50,768 nucleotides of DNA, taken from NCBI GenBank assembly GCA_900548195.1, contig URJQ01000003.1, positions 1-50,768 on the forward strand, in the 5' to 3' direction. This stretch comes from an uncultured Prevotella sp. GTDB taxonomy: Bacteria > Bacteroidota > Bacteroidia > Bacteroidales > Bacteroidaceae. Position numbers and translations under genes: made by a program. Positions 32,620 through 42,142 of the stretch are shown here, piece after piece; position 1 is the first letter of the stretch; every line of letters starts with the position of its first letter. The notes under the pieces were generated by a model that made no database searches, was not told the origin of the DNA, and worked only from the letters and a program-made list of their open reading frames with translations.

Positions 32620-34069
32620 ACAGAAAGGTGTACTCGCATCGCTCGATTGGGTCACCATCGCACTCTATCTCACGCTTCTCGCGTTCGGATGGGTGAGCGT
32701 CTGCGGTGCCAGCTACAACTATGGCGAAACCGACATTTTCTCTCTCGCCAGCCGTTCTGGTATGCAGATAGTATGGATAGGCACGTCCATCTGTCTCGGT
32801 TTCATCATCCTGATGCTCGATGACCGATTCTATGACACCTTCGCCTACGCCATCTATGCGCTCCTGCTGTTACTCCTCTTTGCCACCATCTTCAATCCCC
32901 ATGAGATTAAAGGCTCGCGATCGTGGCTCGTTCTCGGTCCGTTAAGACTGCAACCGGCAGAGTTTGCCAAGTTTGCCACAGCGCTCGCTATCTCCAAACT
33001 CATGTCCACCTACGGCTTCGACCTCTCAAAATGGAAGCATTTCGCATCGGCATGCGCCATCATCGTGCTGCCGATGATATTCATCGTAGGACAGAAAGAG
33101 ACCGGTTCGGCACTCGTCTATTTCGCCTTTTTCCTGATGCTCTACCGCGAAGGAATGTCTGGCAGCTTCCTTTTCACGGGCGTGGCGATGATTATCTATT
33201 TCATCATCGGCATCCGATATGCCGAACCTACCATCTGGGATATACCGACATCTGTGGGCCATTTCTCCGTACTTCTTATGGTACAGATATTTACCTCCGC
33301 ATTGGTATGGGTCTATTGTAAAGATTCCAAGACTGCCAAGACGATATTCGGCTACTGCGTAGGCATCACGATAGGCTCGCTATTGTTTGCTGAATACGTC
33401 ATTCCTTTCGACATAGTGTGGGTGCAACTCATCCTCTGTGCAGCGATGGTGGGCTATCTGCTCTATTGCGTACTGGAGCAAAGGATAAGGCAATATTTCT
33501 TTATCATGCTCTTTGCTCTCGGCAGTATCACCTTCTTCTATTCCGCAGACTATGTGCTCAATCATGTGATGCAGCCCCACCAGCGCGTGCGTATCAATGT
33601 GCTTCTCGGTCTGGAGCAAGACCTTGCCGGTGCCGGATATAATGTCCATCAGAGTGAGATAGCCATCGGCTCGGGCGGATTGGAAGGAAAAGGCTTCCTC
33701 AATGGCACTCAGACCAAACTGAAATTCGTGCCTGAGCAGGACACTGACTTCATATTCTGCACCGTAGGCGAGGAAGAAGGCTTCGTGGGAAGTGCCGGAG
33801 TATTGCTCCTTTTCCTTGCTCTCATCCTGCGATTGATACACGTAGCTGAGCGACAACCATATAAATTCGGGCGAGTCTATGGTTATTGCGTCCTGAGCAT
33901 ATTCCTTTTCCACGTCTTTGTCAATGTGGGCATGGTGCTCGGACTGACTCCTGTCATCGGAATCCCATTGCCTTTCTTCAGTTATGGAGGCTCCAGTCTC
34001 TGGGGATTTACCTTCCTCCTCTTTATATTCCTCCGCATAGATGCCGGTCGAAACCTCGTAAGAACCTGA
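32600..34069 (+). CDS. rodA: SEDS peptidoglycan glycosyltransferase RodA
   Basis: This 489-aa polytopic inner-membrane protein polymerises lipid II with PBP2. Signature segments are SRSWLVLGPLRLQPAEFAKFATALAISKL, VGQKETGSALVYFAFFLMLYREG, GGLEGKGFLNGTQTKLKFVPEQDTDFIFCTVGEEEGFVGS, and GLTPVIGIPLPFFSYGGSSL. At 489 residues it is longer than E. coli RodA (370), with extra hydrophobic helices in the central part; a long RodA is common in Bacteroidota. The start overlaps the end of mrdA. The adjacent 34070-34412 gap has no gene. Confidence 0.95.
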   Translation: MDQGTDKQKGVLASLDWVTIALYLTLLAFGWVSVCGASYNYGETDIFSLASRSGMQIVWIGTSICLGFIILMLDDRFYDTFAYAIYALLLLLLFATIFNPHEIKGSRSWLVLGPLRLQPAEFAKFATALAISKLMSTYGFDLSKWKHFASACAIIVLPMIFIVGQKETGSALVYFAFFLMLYREGMSGSFLFTGVAMIIYFIIGIRYAEPTIWDIPTSVGHFSVLLMVQIFTSALVWVYCKDSKTAKTIFGYCVGITIGSLLFAEYVIPFDIVWVQLILCAAMVGYLLYCVLEQRIRQYFFIMLFALGSITFFYSADYVLNHVMQPHQRVRINVLLGLEQDLAGAGYNVHQSEIAIGSGGLEGKGFLNGTQTKLKFVPEQDTDFIFCTVGEEEGFVGSAGVLLLFLALILRLIHVAERQPYKFGRVYGYCVLSIFLFHVFVNVGMVLGLTPVIGIPLPFFSYGGSSLWGFTFLLFIFLRIDAGRNLVRT

Positions 34070-34291
34070 CAAGAGCCTTTTCCCCACCTTATTATATATA
34101 TAGTAAAGTCCCGCACATTTCTGAACAGACGTTTTAAATAGCGAAATAAAGGATAAAAACTTTTATTTTACATCCGACTTTCAATATTGCGTCATTCATG
34201 TTGTATATCTGATATTATGTAAGTATTTTATCATTGTTTTATTACAGATTATCACTTTTACCAATTATAAAAACAATTAACAGTACATTTG

Positions 34292-34323
34292 TTTTACCAT
34301 ATTAAGGAATAATAGTAATTTTG
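34292..34323 (+). promoter_or_regulatory. Promoter of the gltB cluster
   Basis: TAATTTTG (34316-34323) is a good -7 element. TTTT at 34292-34295 (20-nt spacer) or TTTG at 34288-34291 (24 nt) may serve as -33. The leader to gltB is about 80 nt and AT-rich. The rest of 34070-34412 holds no recognisable gene or clear terminator. Confidence 0.5.
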
Positions 34324-34412
34324 CAATCAATTAAACAACGATAAAAGACAAAAAGATAGTTTTATCAGGATTTTATTATCATAATGTAAACTAAAAGCAC
34401 GAATATTCAATC

Positions 34413-37400
34413 ATGAGCACTCAACAGGAACAAGGACTTTACAACGCGCAATACGAACACGATGCGTGTGGCGTTGGAATGGTTGTAAACATTCATGGCA
34501 ACAAGAGCCATGAATTGGTGGATAACGCTCTCAAAGTGTTGGAGAATATGGAGCATCGCGGTGCTGAGACACGCGACAAGACTGGTGATGGAGCAGGCAT
34601 ACTGCTTCAGATTCCTCATGAATTCATTCTCCTTCAGGGCATTCCAGTGCCGGAGAAAGGACGATACGGCACGGGTATCTTCTTCCTTCCAAAGGATGAG
34701 AAGAAACAAAGCGAGATACTGAGTGTGATGATTGAAGAGATAGAGCGTGAGGGTCTGCAACTGATGCACCTGAGGAATGTGCCTGTCAATGAGGACGTTC
34801 CCGGCGTAGCAGCGCGTAATGTCATGCCTGCCATCAAGCAGGTGTTTATCACTGGCGTGGCTGAAGAAGAAGTGGAGCACTTTGACCGCATACTCTATAA
34901 GATAAGAAAAAAGATAGAAAACAGGGTGAAGGACGATGAGGATTTCTATATCTGCTCGCTTTCATCCAAGAATATTGTATATAAAGGTATGCTTACCAGC
35001 GGACAGTTGCGCCGCTTCTTCCCCGATTTGAGCAATAATTACTTCACTTCCGGCTTGGCACTCGTACACAGTCGCTTCTCCACCAACACTTTCCCTAAAT
35101 GGAAACTCGCACAGCCTTTCCGCCTGCTCTGCCATAATGGCGAGATAAATACAGTGCGCGGAAACCGTGGATGGATGAAGGCTCGCGAGAGCGTGCTCAG
35201 CAGTGAGGCTCTCGGAGATATCAAGGATATACGTCCTATCATCGAGGAAAACATGAGCGACTCTGCAAGTCTCGACAATGTATTCGAGTTTCTCGTCATG
35301 TCAGGCCTCTCTCTGCCACAGGCTATGGCTATCCTCGTGCCGGAATCATTCAATGACAAGAACCCTATATCTGAGGATTTGAAGGCTTTCTACGAGTATT
35401 ACTCCATACTGATGGAGCCTTGGGACGGTCCTGCAGCATTGATGTTCAGCGATGGTCGCTTTGCAGGAGGTATGCTCGACCGCAACGGTTTGCGCCCATC
35501 ACGCTACACCATCACCAAGCAAGGCATGATGGTAGTGGCAAGTGAGGTGGGAGTAATGGACTTCGAGCCAAGCGATGTGGTAAGCAAGGGACGTCTCGAA
35601 CCTGGTAAAATCCTGCTTATCGACACCCAGGAGGGCAAGATATATTATGACGGAGAAATAAAGGAGAAACTCGCTAAGGAGCATCCTTACCGCGAATGGC
35701 TTTCCACAAACCGCATACAGTTGGAGAAACTCAAGAGCGGACGCAAAGTGGAAAACAGCGTAAGCGACTACGACCGCAAACTGAGAGCCTTCGGTTTCGG
35801 TCAGGAAGACATCGACCGCACTATCGTGCCAATGTGTACGGTGGGTCAGGAACCTGTCGCTGCCATGGGTAATGACACCCCTCTCGCTGTCATAAGCGAG
35901 CGCCCTCAGATTCTCTTCAACTATTTCCGCCAGCAGTTTGCACAGGTGACAAACCCTGCTATCGACCCTATCCGCGAGGAACTCGTCATGTCCTTGACTG
36001 AATACATAGGCAGAGTGGGCAGCGGAATCCTTACTCCTGACGAGTCAAACTGCAAGATGGTACGCCTGCCACAGCCTGTATTGACAAATACTCAGCTCGA
36101 CATTCTCTGCAACATCCGTTACAAGGGATTCAACACCACAAAGCTCCCTATCCTCTTTGACATAGAGAAAGGCGAAAGCGGACTCAGCAGTGCGCTCGAT
36201 GAACTGTGTAAGCAGGCTGAGAACAGCGTGGATGAAGGCGTCAACTATATCATTCTCAGCGACAGAGACATTGACAGTCAGCATGCTGCCATTCCTTCAC
36301 TGCTCGCTGTAAGTGCCGTACATCATTACCTTATCAGCGTAGGCAAGCGCGTACAGACCGCTCTTATCGTCGAGAGTGGTGAGATACGCGAGGTGATGCA
36401 CGCCGCTTTGCTCCTCGGTTATGGTGCCAGCGCCATCAATCCTTACATGACTTTTGCCGTCATCAATGATCTCGTGGCAAAGCATAAGATACAGGAAGAA
36501 TATGCCACAGCGGAGAAAAACTATATCAAAGCCGTGGATAAAGGTCTGAAGAAGATAATGTCAAAGATGGGCATTTCCACCATACGCTCCTACCGTGGTG
36601 CTAAAATCTTTGAGTCAATCGGACTCTCTGAGGGACTGCTGAAGAAATATTTCGGCACCGAAACCAGCACTATTGGCGGTATCGGACTGAGAGACATCGC
36701 TCGCGAATATACCTCTCTCAACAAGGATGCTTTCTCTGAGGCACATAGCGAAGGAGAGTTGCTGCCTAATAACGGTCTCTTCTCCTATCGTAAAGATGGC
36801 ATTGACCATGCCTGGAACCCAGAGGCCATCGCCAACTTGCAGATTGCCACACGCTTGGGCTCTTACAAGAAATATAAAGAATGGGCAGAAATCGTGGATA
36901 AAAAGGAGAAACCTATCTTCCTGCGCGACTTCATGTCATTCAAGAAAGCTGCCGTCCCAACGCCTCTTGACGAGGTGGAACCTGTGGAAAGTATCGTCAA
37001 GCACTTTGTGACTGGTGCCATGTCATTCGGTGCTCTCAGCATTGAGGCACACGAAGCTCTTGCTCTTGCCATGAACAAACTCGGCACACGAAGCAACACT
37101 GGTGAAGGCGGCGAGGACAATAAGCGCTATCATACCTCTGTGGATGGCGTAAGCCTCAGCAGTAAGACCAAGCAGATAGCATCCGGACGCTTCGGCGTCA
37201 CAGCGGAATACCTTGTCAATGCCGAGGAACTTCAGATCAAAGTAGCTCAGGGTGCTAAGCCTGGTGAGGGCGGACAGTTGCCTGGATTCAAGGTCAATGA
37301 AATCATTGCCAAGACTCGTAACGCTATTCCTGGCATCACTCTCATCTCTCCTCCACCTCATCATGACATCTATTCCATCGAGGACCTTGCCCAACTCATC

Positions 37401-38915
37401 TATGATCTCAAGAATATCAACCCTACAGCAGCGGTAAGCGTAAAGCTCGTAGCTGAGAGCGGTGTGGGCACTATCGCCGCCGGTGTAGCTAAGGCAAAGG
37501 CTGATCTCATCGTCATCTCTGGCGCTGAGGGCGGCACTGGTGCAAGTCCTGCCAGCAGTATGCGCTTTGCTGGTATCTCTCCAGAGATTGGTCTTGCCGA
37601 GACACAGCAGACTCTGGTGATGAATGGCTTGCGTAATCAGGTGAGATTGCAGACTGATGGCCAACTGAAAACGGCACGTGACGTCATCCTTATGGCTATG
37701 CTCGGCGCTGATGAGTTTAGTTTTGGCACTCTGCCTCTTATCGTTCTCGGTTGCGTAATGATGCGCAAATGTAACACTAACACTTGCCCTGTGGGCGTTG
37801 CCACTCAGGATGAGAGGCTCAGAGCTAAGTTCCGCGGACGTGCTGAGTATGTAGTCAATTTCTTTACTTTCCTTGCAGAGCAGACACGTGAGTATCTCTC
37901 ACAGCTCGGAGTGAAGAATCTGAAGGACATCATCGGACGTACCGACCTCATTGAGGTAATGCCTCGCGACCCTAACACCAAGCAGGGCACGATAGATTTC
38001 TCACGTCTTCTCTTTGCCGAACCTACCGACAAGCCTCTCTATTGGGATCGTGGCGAATACACGAAGGTAAGCGGCGTGAAGGATGAAGACATCATCCATG
38101 CTTGCCAGACGGCTATAGAGAATGGCGAAGAGGTGAGTCTCGACTACGCCATCAAGAACACTGACCGCGCGGTAACTACGATGTTGTCAGGCGTTGTCGC
38201 AAAGAAATATGGTGAAAATGGTCTGCCTGACTCTACGATAAATATCAAGTTTAAGGGCTCTGCCGGTCAGAGTTTCGGTGCTTTTGCCGTGAAAGGCCTC
38301 AACATTCGCCTTGAAGGTGAGACCAATGACTATTTCGGCAAGGGTCTCTCTGGTGGCAGAATAAGCATTCTTCCGCCTTCTCGCCTCAATGCTGACTATG
38401 TGGCTGAGGATAATATCATCGCTGGAAACACTGGCCTTTACGGTGCTACAAGTGGCGAACTCTATGTCAATGGTCGTGTGGGCGAGCGCTTCGGAGTGAG
38501 AAACTCTGGTGCTATCGCCGTGATTGAAGGCGCTGGCGACCACTGTTGCGAGTATATGACAGGCGGACGTGTGGTTGTCTTGGGTAAGACAGGACGCAAT
38601 TTTGCCGCTGGTATGAGCGGTGGACTTGCCTATGTATGGGACAAGAATCATGATTTCGACTACTTCTGTAATATGGATCAGGTGGAGATAAACCTCGTGG
38701 AAGAGGCTTCCGCACGTAAGGAACTCCACGAACTTATCCGTCAACACTATCTCTATACCGGCTCTGCTTTGGCACGCCGCATGCTCGACGACTGGAATAA
38801 ATACGTCGAGGACTTCATCCAGGTAACGCCTATCGAATACAAGCGCGTACTGCAGGAAGAGAAAATGCGACAGCTTCAGGAGAAGATTGCCAATATGCAG
38901 TTGATCAACAGTTAA
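34413..38915 (+). CDS. gltB: Glutamate synthase large (alpha) subunit
   Basis: This 1500-aa cytosolic flavoprotein transfers the amide of glutamine to 2-oxoglutarate. The N-terminal class II amidotransferase has the nucleophile C19 exposed after propeptide removal (EHDACGVGMV), then the central domain. The FMN/synthase domain has KPGEGGQLPGFKVNEIIAKTR and SPPPHHDIYSIEDL. The [3Fe-4S] cysteines are C1114, C1120 and C1125 in GCVMMRKCNTNTCPVG, and the C-terminal GXGXG beta-helix follows. Length is normal. gltD follows 29 nt downstream. As first gene of a cluster of glutamine-consuming enzymes it is probably nitrogen-regulated. Confidence 0.97.
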   Translation: MSTQQEQGLYNAQYEHDACGVGMVVNIHGNKSHELVDNALKVLENMEHRGAETRDKTGDGAGILLQIPHEFILLQGIPVPEKGRYGTGIFFLPKDEKKQSEILSVMIEEIEREGLQLMHLRNVPVNEDVPGVAARNVMPAIKQVFITGVAEEEVEHFDRILYKIRKKIENRVKDDEDFYICSLSSKNIVYKGMLTSGQLRRFFPDLSNNYFTSGLALVHSRFSTNTFPKWKLAQPFRLLCHNGEINTVRGNRGWMKARESVLSSEALGDIKDIRPIIEENMSDSASLDNVFEFLVMSGLSLPQAMAILVPESFNDKNPISEDLKAFYEYYSILMEPWDGPAALMFSDGRFAGGMLDRNGLRPSRYTITKQGMMVVASEVGVMDFEPSDVVSKGRLEPGKILLIDTQEGKIYYDGEIKEKLAKEHPYREWLSTNRIQLEKLKSGRKVENSVSDYDRKLRAFGFGQEDIDRTIVPMCTVGQEPVAAMGNDTPLAVISERPQILFNYFRQQFAQVTNPAIDPIREELVMSLTEYIGRVGSGILTPDESNCKMVRLPQPVLTNTQLDILCNIRYKGFNTTKLPILFDIEKGESGLSSALDELCKQAENSVDEGVNYIILSDRDIDSQHAAIPSLLAVSAVHHYLISVGKRVQTALIVESGEIREVMHAALLLGYGASAINPYMTFAVINDLVAKHKIQEEYATAEKNYIKAVDKGLKKIMSKMGISTIRSYRGAKIFESIGLSEGLLKKYFGTETSTIGGIGLRDIAREYTSLNKDAFSEAHSEGELLPNNGLFSYRKDGIDHAWNPEAIANLQIATRLGSYKKYKEWAEIVDKKEKPIFLRDFMSFKKAAVPTPLDEVEPVESIVKHFVTGAMSFGALSIEAHEALALAMNKLGTRSNTGEGGEDNKRYHTSVDGVSLSSKTKQIASGRFGVTAEYLVNAEELQIKVAQGAKPGEGGQLPGFKVNEIIAKTRNAIPGITLISPPPHHDIYSIEDLAQLIYDLKNINPTAAVSVKLVAESGVGTIAAGVAKAKADLIVISGAEGGTGASPASSMRFAGISPEIGLAETQQTLVMNGLRNQVRLQTDGQLKTARDVILMAMLGADEFSFGTLPLIVLGCVMMRKCNTNTCPVGVATQDERLRAKFRGRAEYVVNFFTFLAEQTREYLSQLGVKNLKDIIGRTDLIEVMPRDPNTKQGTIDFSRLLFAEPTDKPLYWDRGEYTKVSGVKDEDIIHACQTAIENGEEVSLDYAIKNTDRAVTTMLSGVVAKKYGENGLPDSTINIKFKGSAGQSFGAFAVKGLNIRLEGETNDYFGKGLSGGRISILPPSRLNADYVAEDNIIAGNTGLYGATSGELYVNGRVGERFGVRNSGAIAVIEGAGDHCCEYMTGGRVVVLGKTGRNFAAGMSGGLAYVWDKNHDFDYFCNMDQVEINLVEEASARKELHELIRQHYLYTGSALARRMLDDWNKYVEDFIQVTPIEYKRVLQEEKMRQLQEKIANMQLINS

Positions 38916-38944
38916 GGATAGATAACCATACACAAAAACAAACA

Positions 38945-40294
38945 ATGGGAAAACTTAAAGCATTCATGGAGGTACCACGACTGGAAGCCGGTTACCGTCC
39001 TATACACGATAGAATACAAGACTTCGGAGAGGTGGAACAAACTCTCAATACCCACGACCGCAAGATGCAGGCAAGTCGCTGTATGGACTGCGGAGTGCCT
39101 TTCTGCCACTGGGCTTGTCCGCTCGGCAATAAGGCGCCGGAATGGAATGACGCTCTCTATAAAGGAGACTGGGAATTAGCTTATCGCCTGCTTAATGCCA
39201 CTAACGACTTTCCGGAATTTACAGGAAGAATATGCCCTGCCCTATGCGAAAAGGCTTGCGTGCTCAATCTTACAGACCATGCTCCGGTAACCAACCGTGA
39301 GGATGAAGCCGCTATCACTGAGGCTGCATGGAGAGAAAACTACATTAAGCCTCAGACTTACGAGCGTAATGGCAAGACTGTCGCTGTCATCGGAGCTGGT
39401 CCTGCCGGACTCGTAGCCGCTAACAGACTTAACAAGATGGGATATACCGTCACCGTGTTTGAGAAAAATGAAGCTGCTGGTGGTTTGCTTCGCTATGGTA
39501 TTCCTAACTTCAAGCTCAACAAGACCGTCATTGATCGTCGTCTCGCATTGCTGAAAGAGGAAGGCATCGTCTTCAAATTCAATACCCCTATTGAGGAGAA
39601 TGCACTGCCGGAAGGCTTTGATGCTTATGTCATCAGCACTGGAACTCCTGTAGCACGCGACTTGAAAGCACCGGGAAGAGAACTCAAAGGCGTGCATTTC
39701 GCTCTCGAATTACTGTCCCAACAGAACAGAGTATTGGCTGGAATGGAATTTAGCAAGGAAGACCGCGTTACGGCAAAGGGCAAAGATGTCCTCGTGATAG
39801 GTGGCGGAGATACGGGTTCTGACTGCATCGGAACTTCTCATCGTCAGGGTTGCAAGAGCGTGACACAGATAGAGATAATGCCAAAACCGGTGGAAGGACC
39901 TGATGACCCTAATAATCCTTGGCCTAATTATCCAAGGGTACTCAAGACCACTTCAAGTCATGAAGAGGGATGCACACGCCGTTGGAACATCAATACTCTT
40001 GAGTTTATTGGCAAAAATGGCCGTCTCACAGGTGTGAAAGTGCAGCCTATCGACTGGAAACCAAATCCTGAAGGCGGACGTCCTATAATGATTGAGGCTG
40101 GCGAACCGGAGATTATCAAGTGTGAGATTTGCTTCCTTGCGATGGGTTTCCTCAAGCCTCAGCACGCCGAGCAGCCTTCTAATGTCTTCATCTGTGGTGA
40201 TGCGCAGAATGGTGCCTCCCTTGTAGTAAGGGCAATGGCAAGCGGACGCGATGCTGCAAAGAAGGTGGATGCCTACATTAAGTCATTAGCATAA
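38945..40294 (+). CDS. gltD: Glutamate synthase small (beta) subunit
   Basis: This 449-aa FAD/NAD(P)H oxidoreductase supplies electrons to GltB. The N-terminal iron-sulfur cysteines are C46, C49, C54 and C58 (CMDCGVPFCHWAC), with a second set in CPALCEKAC. The FAD-binding loop is VIGAGPAGLVAANRL and the NADPH-binding loop VIGGGDTGSDCIG. C-terminal FICGDAQNGASLVVRAMASGRDAAK also fits. It is 29 nt after gltB, and is followed by two hairpin repeats before asnB. Confidence 0.97.
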   Translation: MGKLKAFMEVPRLEAGYRPIHDRIQDFGEVEQTLNTHDRKMQASRCMDCGVPFCHWACPLGNKAPEWNDALYKGDWELAYRLLNATNDFPEFTGRICPALCEKACVLNLTDHAPVTNREDEAAITEAAWRENYIKPQTYERNGKTVAVIGAGPAGLVAANRLNKMGYTVTVFEKNEAAGGLLRYGIPNFKLNKTVIDRRLALLKEEGIVFKFNTPIEENALPEGFDAYVISTGTPVARDLKAPGRELKGVHFALELLSQQNRVLAGMEFSKEDRVTAKGKDVLVIGGGDTGSDCIGTSHRQGCKSVTQIEIMPKPVEGPDDPNNPWPNYPRVLKTTSSHEEGCTRRWNINTLEFIGKNGRLTGVKVQPIDWKPNPEGGRPIMIEAGEPEIIKCEICFLAMGFLKPQHAEQPSNVFICGDAQNGASLVVRAMASGRDAAKKVDAYIKSLA

Positions 40295-40300
40295 TGTCAG

Positions 40301-40400
40301 TCCGCCACCGCGTCAGCAGCGTTACCGACTGATTCAAGACCATCTCTCAGCGCCCTTACCGCAAAAGGTCGCCACTGTGTCAGCCGCGTTACCGGCTGAT
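40301..40400 (+). repeat. Two GCCACYGTG-type hairpins (copies 6 and 7) before asnB
   Basis: Copy 6 (stem CAGCAG, loop CGTTAC, arm CGACTG, 40314-40331) is degenerate, with two stem mismatches. Copy 7 (CAGCCG-CGTTAC-CGGCTG, 40381-40398) is perfect and lies 41 nt before the asnB ATG. Only the copy nearest the gene keeps a perfect stem. Confidence 0.75.
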
Positions 40401-40439
40401 TTCCATCTATAAAAAATCAAAAAAAACAAAGCAACAACC

Positions 40440-42104
40440 ATGTGTGGAATTGTATCAATATTCAATATACAGCAGCAGACAAGCGAACTGCGCCAGAAAG
40501 CACTGCGAATGAGCCAGAAAATCCGTCACCGTGGTCCTGACTGGAGCGGCATATACTGCGGCAAAACGGCGATATTGGCGCATGAAAGACTGAGTATCGT
40601 CGATCCGGAAAGCGGCAAGCAGCCCCTTTTCTCGGTCGATGGCAAGCAGATTCTTGCCGTAAACGGAGAAATTTACAATCATAAGGATATCAGAAAGCAA
40701 TACGAAGGCAAGTACGAGTTTCAGACAGGAAGCGACTGTGAGGTAATCCTTGCCCTCTACCGTGACAAGGGTATCGACTTCCTGGAGGACATCAGCGGCA
40801 TATTCGCTTTCGCATTATACGATGAAGAGAACGATTCCTTCCTCATCGCACGCGATCAAATCGGCGTTATTCCTTTGTATATAGGCTATGATAGCGATGG
40901 TAAAGTGTATGTAGCCAGCGAGCTAAAGGCTCTCGAAGGTCAGTGCGAACGCTACGAGCCTTTCCTTCCTGGACATTATTACTGGAGCAAAGACCCTGGG
41001 ATGAAGCGCTGGTACAAGCGTGACTGGTTCGATTATGATGCCGTTAAGGACAATCCTGCCAGCAGTGAAGACATCCGACAGGCTTTGCGCAACGCCGTGA
41101 AAAAGCAGATGATGAGTGACGTTCCTTATGGTGTATTGCTCTCTGGAGGTCTTGACAGCAGCGTTATCAGCGCCATAACGCAAAGTTATTCCGAGCGAAG
41201 AATTGAGGATAACAGCCAGACAAAGGCTTGGTGGCCACGCCTTCACTCTTTTGCCGTAGGACTAAAGGGGGCTCCTGACCTTGCAAAAGCCCGCATGGTT
41301 GCTGATCATATCGGCACTGTACACCACGAAATCAACTATACCATACAGGAAGGTCTTGATGCCATCCGTGACGTGATTTACTTTATCGAGACTTACGACG
41401 TCACCACAGTGCGTGCTTCCACACCAATGTATCTCCTTGCCCGCGTCATCAAGTCGATGGGAATTAAGATGGTGCTGTCTGGAGAAGGCGCTGACGAGAT
41501 ATTCGGAGGCTACCTTTATTTCCACAAAGCACCGTCAGCAGAGGAGTTTCACAAAGAGACTGTGCGCAAACTCTCCAAACTGTATCTCTATGATTGCCTC
41601 CGTGCCAACAAGAGTCTGGCGGCTTGGGGAGTGGAAGGCCGTGTGCCTTTCCTCGACAAAGAGTTTCTCGACGTTGCGATGCGCACCAATCCTGCTGCCA
41701 AGATGTGTCCTGGCAAGACGATGGAGAAGCGTATCGTCCGCGAGGCTTTCTCGGATATGCTGCCTGAAGAGATAGTATGGCGACAGAAGGAGCAGTTTAG
41801 TGACGGCGTAGGTTACAGTTGGATTGACACCTTAAAGAAGATGACTGAAGAACTGGTGACCGACGAACAGATGGCTCACGCTGCAGAGCGATTCCCTATC
41901 AACACGCCGATGTGCAAGGAAGAGTACTACTATCGCAGCATCTTCGAAGAGCATTTCCCAAGCGAAAGCGCTGCCCGCAGTGTCCCTCATGAGGCAAGCG
42001 TGGCTTGTTCCACTGCCATTGCCCTCGAATGGGACGAGGCATGGAAGAATATGAACGAGCCTTCCGGACGCGCTGTCGCTGGAGTACATAATTCTGCTAT
42101 TTAA
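40440..42104 (+). CDS. asnB: Asparagine synthase B (glutamine-hydrolysing)
   Basis: This 554-aa enzyme makes asparagine from aspartate, ATP and glutamine. The N-terminal Ntn amidotransferase begins MCGIVSIFN with C2 as nucleophile after Met removal, followed by RHRGPDWSG, NGEIYNH and GSDCEV. The C-terminal synthetase has the PP-loop VLLSGGLDSSVI, SGEGADEIFGGY and EGRVPFLDKEF. Length matches AsnB of E. coli (554). It starts 41 nt after a perfect hairpin repeat and precedes purF by 38 nt. Confidence 0.97.
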   Translation: MCGIVSIFNIQQQTSELRQKALRMSQKIRHRGPDWSGIYCGKTAILAHERLSIVDPESGKQPLFSVDGKQILAVNGEIYNHKDIRKQYEGKYEFQTGSDCEVILALYRDKGIDFLEDISGIFAFALYDEENDSFLIARDQIGVIPLYIGYDSDGKVYVASELKALEGQCERYEPFLPGHYYWSKDPGMKRWYKRDWFDYDAVKDNPASSEDIRQALRNAVKKQMMSDVPYGVLLSGGLDSSVISAITQSYSERRIEDNSQTKAWWPRLHSFAVGLKGAPDLAKARMVADHIGTVHHEINYTIQEGLDAIRDVIYFIETYDVTTVRASTPMYLLARVIKSMGIKMVLSGEGADEIFGGYLYFHKAPSAEEFHKETVRKLSKLYLYDCLRANKSLAAWGVEGRVPFLDKEFLDVAMRTNPAAKMCPGKTMEKRIVREAFSDMLPEEIVWRQKEQFSDGVGYSWIDTLKKMTEELVTDEQMAHAAERFPINTPMCKEEYYYRSIFEEHFPSESAARSVPHEASVACSTAIALEWDEAWKNMNEPSGRAVAGVHNSAI

Positions 42105-42142
42105 TCAATTCTGCATTTATAACAGTATTAAGAAAATATACA